52,941 bases of DNA. It comes from Actinomycetota bacterium. Its GTDB lineage: Bacteria; Actinomycetota; Thermoleophilia; RBG-16-64-13. Positions 11,543-19,229 of the stretch are shown in pieces. The first letter of the stretch is position 1. Every line of letters begins with the position of its first letter. The translations under genes were made by a program, and so were the position numbers. Location of the stretch: the NCBI GenBank assembly GCA_023483915.1, contig JAMDEO010000097.1:1-52941 (forward strand), read 5' to 3'. The notes under the pieces were generated by a model. That model was given only the letters and a program-made list of their open reading frames with translations. It did not search any database and was not told the DNA's origin.

Positions 11543-12007
11543 TCAGCATCTTGAGGAGTTCCTCTCAACGCCCTTGTATCCGCCACGCATCATCTCGAGG
11601 CGCTCGGCATACCTCCCGCCCAGAAAATCTTCCTGCAGCCATGCCTGCAGGATCTCAACGGCGGCACCGGTACCCAGCACGCGAGCCCCCAGGCACAGAA
11701 CATTTGCATCGTTGTGTCGCCTGGCCATGCGCGCGGAAAACGACTCGCTCACCGAAACGGCTCTCACGTTCGGGTACTTGCCGGCGGCCAACGCCATGCC
11801 CAGCCCGGTTCCGCAGACAAGCAGTCCCATGTCCAATTCGCCGGTGCTCACTGCCTGTGCCACCTTGTGGGCATAGACGGGAAAGTCGACGCGCTCAGCG
11901 TCGTACGTACCCACGTCGATGACCTCGTGCCCGGCAGCCGCCAGCTCAGCCATTAGGGGTTCCTTCAGCTCGAATCCGGCGTGGTCGCACCCAAACCCAT
12001 ACCGCAT
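11543..12007 (-). CDS. rpiB: Ribose-5-phosphate isomerase B
   Basis: Interconverts ribose-5-phosphate and ribulose-5-phosphate (pentose phosphate pathway). 154 residues: N-terminal GCDHAGFELKEPL, catalytic-Cys loop LLVCGTGLGMALAAGKYPNVRA, then RRHNDANVLCLGARVLG. ATG at 12007 has GGAGGAGG about 7 nt upstream. Gap to glyA is 36 nt. Related sugar isomerases (LacAB) are the main alternative, but the sequence fits RpiB. Confidence 0.94.
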   Translation of the reverse strand: MRYGFGCDHAGFELKEPLMAELAAAGHEVIDVGTYDAERVDFPVYAHKVAQAVSTGELDMGLLVCGTGLGMALAAGKYPNVRAVSVSESFSARMARRHNDANVLCLGARVLGTGAAVEILQAWLQEDFLGGRYAERLEMMRGGYKGVERNSSRC

Positions 12008-12085
12008 GCGTCGGCCTCCTCCAAAACGGAGAACAAGAATATCAGATGACGCGGACGCTCCAGCGTGGCCCCGAGTCGTTGCGGC

Positions 12086-13756
12086 TTACCCAAGCAGGTC
12101 GATGGTGCGTAGCACCTCCGAGGCCGGGACTGCCCCTTCCCGAACCACTATGGGGCGACCGCCTGCGGACACCGGGCGCAAATCGACCACCGTAGAGGCA
12201 ACGCCGCCCGCCTCGAGGTCGGCGCTTGGCCGAAGGGCGGCGGAGCACCGCGCCAGCAACGCCGGGTCCACATCGGCCAAGGTGGCCACTGCCGGCTGCC
12301 CGCTGATGTTCGCACTTGTAGCGGCGAGGGGAAGGTCCAGAGCATTGAGAAATCGGAGGAGTTCCGGGTGATTGGGCACCCGAACGCCGAGCGAGTCCAC
12401 CGTCCCCACACCACGCGGCCGCGGAGCGTCCGTGGACACAATGAATGTGAATGGACCGGGCAGAAGACTGTCGAGGATGAAATAAGCGGAATCGACTAGA
12501 TCAGGCAACGCTCGGCGAATAGACTCGACCGAAGAGAAGATCACGGCAGCCGGCTGGGCTTCGCTCCGACCTTTGACCACGGAAAGGCGCTTAGCCCCCT
12601 CGCGCGAAGTCCAGGCGGATGCCAGGCCGTATACGGTGTCGGTGGGAAGCCCGATGAGGCCTCCTGCCTGTAACGCGGAGGCGAGGGTCACCAACTTCTC
12701 CGCCGTGGCAGCTGAGATATCGAAGACCTCGCATCCGGGACGCGCCGCCTCGACGATTCGATCTTTGCCGGAAAGATCCTTGTGGATCTCAAAAGCAGCG
12801 AAGCCCGACTCCGCTGCAAGCATGGCGACGCTGCCGGCCTGTCCATCCCCCACCTCGAGGATCGCGGTTCCCCCAGGCATGAGTACTCGGGCAGCCTCTG
12901 GAAGAAGGCGACGAAAGACGGCCAATCCGTCTTCTCCGCCATCCAAAGCTTCAAGCGGTTCGTAGGCCCCGACATCCGGTTCGAGAAGCCGGATATCAGA
13001 AGAAGCGATATAGGGAGGGTTGCTTACGACCATGCGCAGACCGGCGTCCGGGACGCCGTCCAGCAAGTCGGCCTTGACCAACTCGACCAGATCTTGAAGT
13101 CCAAGCGCCTCGCGATTGCGGCCGGCCACCACGAGTGCCTCCGGGCTGGCGTCGGTGGCCAGGACCCGCCGACCGGTCTCCTGGGCGATACTGAGAGCAA
13201 TGGCCCCACTGCCGCAGCCCACATCGGCGATAAGCGTTGGGCCCGCCGCGGCTTCCGAGGTCCTTTTGGCCGCCACTTCCCGGGCCGAGGGGACCACGAT
13301 TGTCGGCTCAGGGCGGGCGGTCATTTCCGGGGGGGAACTGCCTGCTGCAGCCGTGCTGCCCGACTCGTTTTCACTGGTCGCCGGGCGCCCGACGTCAAGC
13401 GTCTCCCATAGGGGCTTACGGCGTAGAACTCCCAGGGCGATTTCCACGAGCTCCTCCGTCTCCGGCCTGGGGATGAGAACCGCCGGGTTAACCTCCAAAA
13501 AGAGATGGCGGAAGTGGGTCCTTCCTAGGATGTACGCAACAGGTTCCTGTCTTCCGCGCCGTCCGATCAGGGTCCTGTAGCGGTCCACCTCGCACGCCCC
13601 CAGGGGCCGGTCGTACTCCGTGTATAGGTGGACCCGGTCCAGACCGAGAGTCTCAGCCAGCAACAGCTCGGCATCGAGCCGTGGTGACGTTGAGCCCTTC
13701 TCACGCAGGTAGCCGGACGCGGTTTCCAGCAGGGACCCCACAGTCCAGCGCTCCAT
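12086..13756 (-). CDS. prmC: Fusion: PrmC (release-factor glutamine methyltransferase) - Sua5/TsaC (threonylcarbamoyl-AMP synthase)
   Basis: A single 556-residue frame encodes two enzymes of the translation apparatus. Residues 1 to about 345 are PrmC: N-terminal helical domain, SAM site LIADVGCGSGAIALSIA, and the Gln-binding motif VVSNPPYIA. About 55 low-complexity residues (Pro/Ser/Ala/Glu-rich) separate the PrmC N-domain from its SAM domain. Residues about 350-556 are Sua5/YrdC: GGLIGLPTDTVYGLA, VVKGRSEAQPAAV and TSANISGQPA; this makes TC-AMP for tRNA t6A37. It follows prfA, the PrmC substrate, by 16 nt, which fits coupling of RF1 and its methylase. Confidence 0.93.
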   Translation of the reverse strand: MERWTVGSLLETASGYLREKGSTSPRLDAELLLAETLGLDRVHLYTEYDRPLGACEVDRYRTLIGRRGRQEPVAYILGRTHFRHLFLEVNPAVLIPRPETEELVEIALGVLRRKPLWETLDVGRPATSENESGSTAAAGSSPPEMTARPEPTIVVPSAREVAAKRTSEAAAGPTLIADVGCGSGAIALSIAQETGRRVLATDASPEALVVAGRNREALGLQDLVELVKADLLDGVPDAGLRMVVSNPPYIASSDIRLLEPDVGAYEPLEALDGGEDGLAVFRRLLPEAARVLMPGGTAILEVGDGQAGSVAMLAAESGFAAFEIHKDLSGKDRIVEAARPGCEVFDISAATAEKLVTLASALQAGGLIGLPTDTVYGLASAWTSREGAKRLSVVKGRSEAQPAAVIFSSVESIRRALPDLVDSAYFILDSLLPGPFTFIVSTDAPRPRGVGTVDSLGVRVPNHPELLRFLNALDLPLAATSANISGQPAVATLADVDPALLARCSAALRPSADLEAGGVASTVVDLRPVSAGGRPIVVREGAVPASEVLRTIDLLG

Positions 13757-13772
13757 AAGAACCTGATTCGCG

Positions 13773-14801
13773 TTAGAAAGCTGCGGCGGCCAACTGCTCC
13801 GCCCTCTCGTGGGCCCGGAGAGCCTCGGTGAACTCTTCGAGTTCCCCCTGCAGGACAGATTCGAGACGGTGCGAGGTCAGACCGATGCGGTGGTCCGTCA
13901 CTCGTCCCTGGGGGAAGTTGTAGGTGCGGATCTTCTGCGCGCGGTCCCCGGTTCCCACCTGGCTGCGCCGCTGCTCCGCCAGCTGCGCATCCTGCTCCGC
14001 CTGAGCCATATCGTAGAGCCGCGCCCGGAGGATGCGGAAGGCCCGCTCCTTGTTCTGCAATTGAGACTTCTCGTCCTGGCACGAAACGACCAACCCCGTG
14101 GGTATGTGGGTCAGCCGCACGGCTGAGTCGGTTGTGTTGACAGATTGGCCGCCCGGGCCCGTGGACCGGTAGACATCAACTCTCACGTCATTGGGATCGA
14201 TGTGGATCTCGACGTCCTCCACTTCAGGAAGCACGGCGACGGTAGCAGTCGATGTGTGAATGCGCCCCGTAGATTCCGTGACCGGTACCCGTTGTACCCG
14301 ATGGACCCCGGACTCGTATTTGAGGGCGCCATAGGCGCCACGGCCCTTGACTTCGAAGATGATCTCCTTGACACCGCCAAGAGTGGCTTCTGTCGTGGAC
14401 AGAATCTCCGTCTTGAACCGGAGGCGTATCGACTCGCCGTCGGCGCCAGCACGTACTTCCACGATGGCATTCTTATCGTCCCGGGGGTCCTTCTCCAACA
14501 CGGCTACGCGCAACTCCTGTTCCAGAGTCTCCAGTTTCTGCCGCGCGGTCGCCTTTTCTTCAGAGAGGAAGTCCTTCATGTCTGGATCGAGGCCTCCCTC
14601 GTTGAGCATGGCCTCGGCCTCTTCCATAGATTGCTTGGCCTCGCGGTAGGCTACGGCGAGTCGATACGCCTCCTCCAAATCCGCATGTGCCTTGGAAATC
14701 TCGGCGTAGCGGGCCTGATCGCGCAGGAGTTCTGGATCGGCCAGCTGCTCCAGCAGGGCTGCGTACTTCTCTTCGATCTCGGTTGCCAATCGATCGATCA
14801 T
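13773..14801 (-). CDS. prfA: Peptide chain release factor 1, with internal 16-residue deletion
   Basis: Terminates translation at UAA/UAG. 342 residues, slightly short. The RF1 codon-recognition motif P-x-T is present (RVPVTESTGRIH), as is the catalytic GGQ loop (STGPGGQSVNTTDSAVR). In domain 2 the normally near-invariant stretch after EVRAG (consensus [20 protein letters not shown]) is replaced by ADGES followed directly by IRLRFKTEI, about 16 residues fewer than E. coli RF1, with no frame change. ATG at 14801. The downstream gene encodes its methyltransferase. Confidence 0.93.
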   Translation of the reverse strand: MIDRLATEIEEKYAALLEQLADPELLRDQARYAEISKAHADLEEAYRLAVAYREAKQSMEEAEAMLNEGGLDPDMKDFLSEEKATARQKLETLEQELRVAVLEKDPRDDKNAIVEVRAGADGESIRLRFKTEILSTTEATLGGVKEIIFEVKGRGAYGALKYESGVHRVQRVPVTESTGRIHTSTATVAVLPEVEDVEIHIDPNDVRVDVYRSTGPGGQSVNTTDSAVRLTHIPTGLVVSCQDEKSQLQNKERAFRILRARLYDMAQAEQDAQLAEQRRSQVGTGDRAQKIRTYNFPQGRVTDHRIGLTSHRLESVLQGELEEFTEALRAHERAEQLAAAAF

Positions 14802-14829
14802 GTGAACTCCGAACCGCGGAAGGCGGTAT

Positions 14830-15942
14830 CTAAGACATTGCGGGAACGGTCTCGGCTACGGCCTGCCTAGAGGCATCCATTGCCATCACCTCTTCCAATG
14901 CCGCAGCCGCCACCTCGAGCTGTTCTCCGGTCGGCTCGCGGGTAGTCAGCCGTTGAAGCTGGAGACCCGGCCACAGCAACACGCGGGCGAACGGCCCGTG
15001 GGGATGCCTCCCTGCCCATTTTATCCCCACCTCGTAGGCAATACCCACGATCACCGGAATGCCAACGATCCGAGAGAGAACTAGATACGGAAGGGTGGGC
15101 TTACCCACGATCGCGAACAGGAACACTGCGATCACCATTACTAGGAGCAGGAAGCCGGTGCCGCAACGGGGATGCAGGGTGGAGTACTTCCCGGCTTCCT
15201 CGGCATCGGGTTTCCCACAAGCCTCGTACGCATGGATTACTTTGTGCTCCGCTCCGTGGTACTGAAACACCCGCCTGAGGTCCGGGATAAGGGAGATCCC
15301 CACTATATACAGAAGGAAGATCGCAATCCGTATGAGGCCCTCCACCAAGTTGAAGAGGAACGGGTTGGAGAAAGTGGACTCGAATTGCTTGACAACGACG
15401 AGCGGGACAACCACAAAGAGCGCGACGGCCATCGCCGCCGAGACGAAGACCGTGACGGCTAGCTCCTTGAAGCCAAACGAGCCGGACCCTGGCGTGGGGA
15501 CAGTATCGGTCGCGGATCCGGGCGCGGCGACTGGAGTCACCGCCGTCCCTTCGGTGACCGTGGGTGACCCGACCGCCTCAGACGAGACTGCGGCGGCCCC
15601 AACCAGCTCTGGGGAGACTGGGGCGGCATGTTCTGGCACGGTGGCCTCCTCGAGGCCGATGTTTGCCGAGATCCCCAGGGCTTTGATCCCCAAGCTCAAC
15701 GACTCATAGAGCGCGACTACTCCGCGAATCACCGGGAAGCGAAGGATCCGGTGGCTGGACCCGGGGGGATCTAATGGATATGCCGTCCTTGCGATGCCGC
15801 CTGACGGCCGTCGCACCGCCACTCCCCAGCAGTTCCGGCCCCGCATCATCACACCCTCGATAACCGCCTGGCCTCCGAAGGTGTGCTCGCGAGTACAGGC
15901 AGGTGAGTCTTCGGAAGCGTTGCTCCGCTTCAGCCGGCTCAT
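14830..15942 (-). CDS. DUF1385 family membrane protein (YqhQ-like)
   Basis: Conserved membrane protein of unknown biochemical function in Gram-positive bacteria. 370 residues. The family N-terminus is HTFGGQAVIEGVMMRGRNCWGVAVRRP; the conserved core is YHGAEHKVIHAYE and TLHPRCGTGFLL. Several membrane helices are visible (about 155-180, 205-230, 285-330). A Thr/Val/Pro-rich stretch at about 95-145 (VPEHAAPVSPELVGAAAVSS onward) is a variable insertion. ATG at 15942 overlaps the thyX stop as ATGA. Genes of this family commonly sit by rpmE and prfA, as here. Confidence 0.9.
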   Translation of the reverse strand: MSRLKRSNASEDSPACTREHTFGGQAVIEGVMMRGRNCWGVAVRRPSGGIARTAYPLDPPGSSHRILRFPVIRGVVALYESLSLGIKALGISANIGLEEATVPEHAAPVSPELVGAAAVSSEAVGSPTVTEGTAVTPVAAPGSATDTVPTPGSGSFGFKELAVTVFVSAAMAVALFVVVPLVVVKQFESTFSNPFLFNLVEGLIRIAIFLLYIVGISLIPDLRRVFQYHGAEHKVIHAYEACGKPDAEEAGKYSTLHPRCGTGFLLLVMVIAVFLFAIVGKPTLPYLVLSRIVGIPVIVGIAYEVGIKWAGRHPHGPFARVLLWPGLQLQRLTTREPTGEQLEVAAAALEEVMAMDASRQAVAETVPAMS

Positions 15943-16691
15943 GTTGAAGGTGCGACGGACCTGGATAGCCCCATCCCAGCTATCTCGATCTCGGAATAGG
16001 GTTGGCCGCAGGACATCTTGCCCTCTGGACAGCCCGAGTTCATGCAACCCGGTCCGGTACCTTCGAACAGCACGGGAGCCACTGCGGAAACGAGGTACCG
16101 CATTGCCCAGGCAAGCCGGTTGATCTCCCACTGCGCCCGCCGGCAGCAACGCAGAGTGAAGAAATGGCGCAGTTCGCGGGCATTCATGGTCACCACGATC
16201 TTTGTCTCTGCCGCGTTTGGAAGGACAAAACGCGCATCCTCATATACGGATTCTTTCTCCCTGCCCTCAGCAATACCAAGTTCCACCAAGCGTTCATAGG
16301 CAGCGCGCGCGTTCCGCATCGCCTCGAAGAATACCTCCCGCGCTTCTGCGGAGCTCATGATGTGCGGCGGCACAACGAACTCCTCCTCGCCGGTAAAGCG
16401 AACGTATCGCTGGGATTGCTGACTGTACGAAGCGAGCCGGTGCCGGACCAACTGGTGCGAGCAGGCCCGGGATATGCCGTCGATGGCAAAGGTGAAGCTC
16501 GCATGTTCGAGCGCGCTCATGTGGCCGGAACGGACCAGTCCGCGCACGAGCCGGCGCACCTCGTCATCGGGCATTTCTGCTTTGAGCTCGGCCGCACTGA
16601 TAGGCGCATAGCAGAGGCGCCCCGCAGAGCCTACGGCGCGCTCGGGCGCCGGTGTGTGCTGAAGAAGGGTTACTCTGAGATCGGCAGGCAC
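15939..16691 (-). CDS. thyX: Flavin-dependent thymidylate synthase
   Basis: Makes dTMP from dUMP using FAD, NAD(P)H and methylene-tetrahydrofolate. 250 residues with the ThyX motif RHRLASYSQQSQRY (RHR-x7-S) and TFAIDGISRACSHQLVRHR. The GTG at 16691 (VPADLRVTLLQHT) starts 13 nt after the rpmE stop with AGGA upstream; the longer frame overlaps rpmE and is not family-like. No thyA is visible in the window. glyA and dCMP deaminase nearby supply cofactor and substrate. Confidence 0.95.
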   Translation of the reverse strand: MPADLRVTLLQHTPAPERAVGSAGRLCYAPISAAELKAEMPDDEVRRLVRGLVRSGHMSALEHASFTFAIDGISRACSHQLVRHRLASYSQQSQRYVRFTGEEEFVVPPHIMSSAEAREVFFEAMRNARAAYERLVELGIAEGREKESVYEDARFVLPNAAETKIVVTMNARELRHFFTLRCCRRAQWEINRLAWAMRYLVSAVAPVLFEGTGPGCMNSGCPEGKMSCGQPYSEIEIAGMGLSRSVAPST

Positions 16692-16704
16692 AGCCGATCC
16701 TGGG

Positions 16705-16917
16705 TCACTTGGTCTTCTCGGCGCGGCGATACTTCTTGTTGAACCTCTCCACCCGGCCGCCTGCGTCGACGATCTTCTGCTTGCCCGTATAGAACGGATG
16801 ACACGAAGCACAAACCTCGACCTTGATCTCGGGCAGGGTCGAGCGAGTCATGAATGTCTCGCCGCACGAGCAGATGACCTTGCTCTCCACGTACTTCGGA
16901 TGTATGTCTTTCTTCAA
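16705..16917 (-). CDS. rpmE: 50S ribosomal protein L31 (zinc-binding type)
   Basis: 70 residues from TTG at 16917 ([14 protein letters not shown]), preceded by GGAGG 4-5 nt away. Zinc ligands appear as VICSCGETF and [16 protein letters not shown], so this is the Cys-containing C+ form, not the zinc-free paralog. A longer frame upstream (to 16989) lacks homology. It precedes thyX by 13 nt. Confidence 0.95.
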   Translation of the reverse strand: MKKDIHPKYVESKVICSCGETFMTRSTLPEIKVEVCASCHPFYTGKQKIVDAGGRVERFNKKYRRAEKTK

Positions 16918-17002
16918 GGTGCCTCCAGTGACACGACCTGAAAGGTATTTAGCTAGATACTGGGTGCAAAAGGCACGATATGATAGCACGCTGCGGCGGC
17001 TA

Positions 17003-18349
17003 TCAGCCGCCGTCTCGGGAGGATATCGAAGCCAGCGCAGCTCTTGCTACCTGCAGAGCTTCGTCCAGGCTCACGACCTCTCCAGACTCCCACGCCAGTC
17101 GGGTTTCGCGCACCACTTGACCTAGCAGAGGCCCCTCCGTGAGACCCAGTTCCCTCATTAGAACCGTCCCGTCGAAGGGCGGCGCTGCGAGACCCTCGGA
17201 CCTGTTTGCCCAGTTCCCCAGGAAGACAGACGCTGATTCGGCCAGGATGGCCGGTCTCGTCGTCCGAGACGCCCTCGCCGCAGCGACACCCGCGGCGATG
17301 AGAACCACGTCCGGCCCCCATGGAGCCGTCTCCCACACGAACGTGACCATCGACCGGGGAGAGGCTGCAACAGCTTCGAGACAATGTTCCGGCTCCACGC
17401 CGGCGACTCTGCACCGGGAGAACCAACCCCCCACCGTTCGGAGGAGCGCAGTTAGGTCCCGCGAGAGTTTGAGCCTGCGTGCCGTGGTGACAATGCTACC
17501 AGGAGGGGTTCGATGGACAAGTGTGGCCAGGCGCAACGCCGCCGGACGGGAAAACGTGCCGTCCACAGGCTTGGCTAGCCTGTCCTTCAACTTGCGGTTC
17601 CAAGGTGCGACCGGCCAAGAGCTCCCCTCCAGCAGGCCATCGATGGCCTCGAGGTATCTTGGCCCTTCGTTGCCGCCGTCGACCACCGCCTCAGGCAGGA
17701 ACTCTCCCAGTAGACCAAGATCTTGCAGGATGCGCACCCCGGAAGCCGAGTCCCCTGCGTTTAAGACAAGAGCCAGCTCGCTCACAATCCTTTCCGTCGC
17801 CGCGCGCGCCAATTGCCCAGTGTGCGACCGGATGAGATTGGCCAAGGCTGGTTGGAGCCGGAAGCCCAGAAGGTGGCAGAAACGCACGGCCCTCATCAAC
17901 CGCAAGGGGTCATCGACAAAGATGCGGTCGGAGACGGGACAGATGAGGCGTGCGCGAAGATGCTCCTGCCCGTTGAAAGGATCCAACAACTCATGCTCCC
18001 ACTTCCCCGGACCCTTCCGAGGATCTCCGGCGAAGACAGGGGAGGCCATGGCATTGATGGTGAAGTCCCTTTGGGCCAGATCATCGAAGATCGCTCCGCC
18101 GCGCATTCGAGCGATATCGACGTACCCCCCGGAACCCAGAACTCGATATGCCCCATGACGAGCGGAGAGCGCGAACCAGGGGGAATCCAGCAGCCTTGCC
18201 AACTCACCCGCAACCACCGCGGGATCGTCGGCGACCACGACGTCAAGGTCGGGGGAGAAGCGTCCGAGCTTACAGTCGCGCACCGTCCCGCCGACCAGCC
18301 AACCCTCAGAGTGCCGACGCTGCAGGACCTCTTCGAGCACCTGCAGCAT
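17003..18349 (-). CDS. cca: CCA tRNA nucleotidyltransferase / poly(A) polymerase family
   Basis: Adds CCA (or C or A) to tRNA 3' ends. 448 residues. The class-II nucleotidyltransferase head is [24 protein letters not shown], with catalytic carboxylates in DLD; RNA-binding motifs [21 protein letters not shown] and [12 protein letters not shown] follow. The C-terminal half is weakly conserved. ATG at 18349 has GAGG 7 nt upstream. Sequence alone does not separate CCA-adding from A-adding or poly(A) polymerase. Confidence 0.88.
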   Translation of the reverse strand: MLQVLEEVLQRRHSEGWLVGGTVRDCKLGRFSPDLDVVVADDPAVVAGELARLLDSPWFALSARHGAYRVLGSGGYVDIARMRGGAIFDDLAQRDFTINAMASPVFAGDPRKGPGKWEHELLDPFNGQEHLRARLICPVSDRIFVDDPLRLMRAVRFCHLLGFRLQPALANLIRSHTGQLARAATERIVSELALVLNAGDSASGVRILQDLGLLGEFLPEAVVDGGNEGPRYLEAIDGLLEGSSWPVAPWNRKLKDRLAKPVDGTFSRPAALRLATLVHRTPPGSIVTTARRLKLSRDLTALLRTVGGWFSRCRVAGVEPEHCLEAVAASPRSMVTFVWETAPWGPDVVLIAAGVAAARASRTTRPAILAESASVFLGNWANRSEGLAAPPFDGTVLMRELGLTEGPLLGQVVRETRLAWESGEVVSLDEALQVARAALASISSRDGG

Positions 18350-18369
18350 CAGTGGACCTCCTCGTCTTC

Positions 18370-18735
18370 CTACTTCGAGCCCTTCAGCTTGCGAAGGCGC
18401 CTTTGGTAGGTGAACTTGTCGATTCCGTAGGCTATGGCGGTGTACCCGACGAACCCCACTACCGCCAGGATGACGTATGCGACAGTGCTGGTTCCCGGCT
18501 GTTTCCACACGAACCGCACGATTATCAGGTAGAGCGCCACCAAGATCGCCCCCTGTATGGCGGCCCGCTTCAACTTCGGTGGCCTCAGGGCCGGGCGACC
18601 GGCCTGCGCTGAGCGTGTCTTTTGTGTGGGGCGGCTGGGCTTGCCGCCGTATACTCGCGAGCGGCTCGGCCGCGTAGAAACAGGCGCTTTGGGAAAGGCT
18701 TGTCGGGCCGCTCTACGTGTTTCCTTCTTGGACAT
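18370..18735 (-). CDS. Small conserved membrane protein, unknown function
   Basis: 121 residues. The first about 57 are strongly basic and disordered-looking (Arg/Lys/Pro/Ser), followed by two membrane helices (AAIQGAILVALYLIIVRFVW; VAYVILAVVGFVGYTAIAYG) and a basic C-terminus (YQRRLRKLKGSK). I recognise no named family. The coding frame is supported by GGAGGGAT before the ATG and by tight spacing (20 nt to cca, 29 nt from the CBS gene). Both ends are predicted inside the cell. Confidence 0.75.
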   Translation of the reverse strand: MSKKETRRAARQAFPKAPVSTRPSRSRVYGGKPSRPTQKTRSAQAGRPALRPPKLKRAAIQGAILVALYLIIVRFVWKQPGTSTVAYVILAVVGFVGYTAIAYGIDKFTYQRRLRKLKGSK

Positions 18736-18764
18736 ATCCCTCCATGGGCCGTGATAGGCCTTAG

Positions 18765-19229
18765 TTATGCCTTGCTGTCCGCAATGGCCCGCACGATGTC
18801 GCCGCGGGTCACGATTCCAACCAACTGGTCGCCCTCGACCACCGGGAGGCGGTTCACGTTATGATTAGCCATGAAGGTCGCTGCGTCATAGACGGAGGCC
18901 TCCGGGGATATCTCCACGACCTCTTTGCTCATGACATCCTCCACCTTGGTACCGAAGGCCTTGCGAAATCGTTCCTCGAACTTGGTAACACTCTGCAGAT
19001 AGATGACGCTTTCGAGAAACTGGATGTAGTAGGGGAAATGGAACTCGGCGTCCTGCAGGATGACGTCAGCCTCCGTGACCATGCCCACCACCTTACCATT
19101 GCCGTCGACCACCGGCACTCCACTGATCTTGTGCTGGGCAAGGATCTCGGCCAAGTCTCGGATGGTGGTCTTTGGACCGACCGTGATCACACCAGCCGTC
19201 ATGATATCCCGGACGGTCAACTCGTCCAC
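18765..19229 (-). CDS. CBS-domain pair protein
   Basis: 154-residue stand-alone pair of CBS domains, which usually bind adenine nucleotides and act as energy-state sensors. CBS1 is TVRDIMTAGVITVGPKTT with ISGVPVVDGNGKVVGMVTEAD; CBS2 is VEDVMSKEVVEISPEASV with NRLPVVEGDQLVGIVTRGDIVRA. No catalytic domain is attached, so the partner is unknown. GTG at 19229 has AGGAGG 5 nt upstream and overlaps the end of the upstream fusion gene by 13 nt. Confidence 0.88.
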   Translation of the reverse strand: MDELTVRDIMTAGVITVGPKTTIRDLAEILAQHKISGVPVVDGNGKVVGMVTEADVILQDAEFHFPYYIQFLESVIYLQSVTKFEERFRKAFGTKVEDVMSKEVVEISPEASVYDAATFMANHNVNRLPVVEGDQLVGIVTRGDIVRAIADSKA

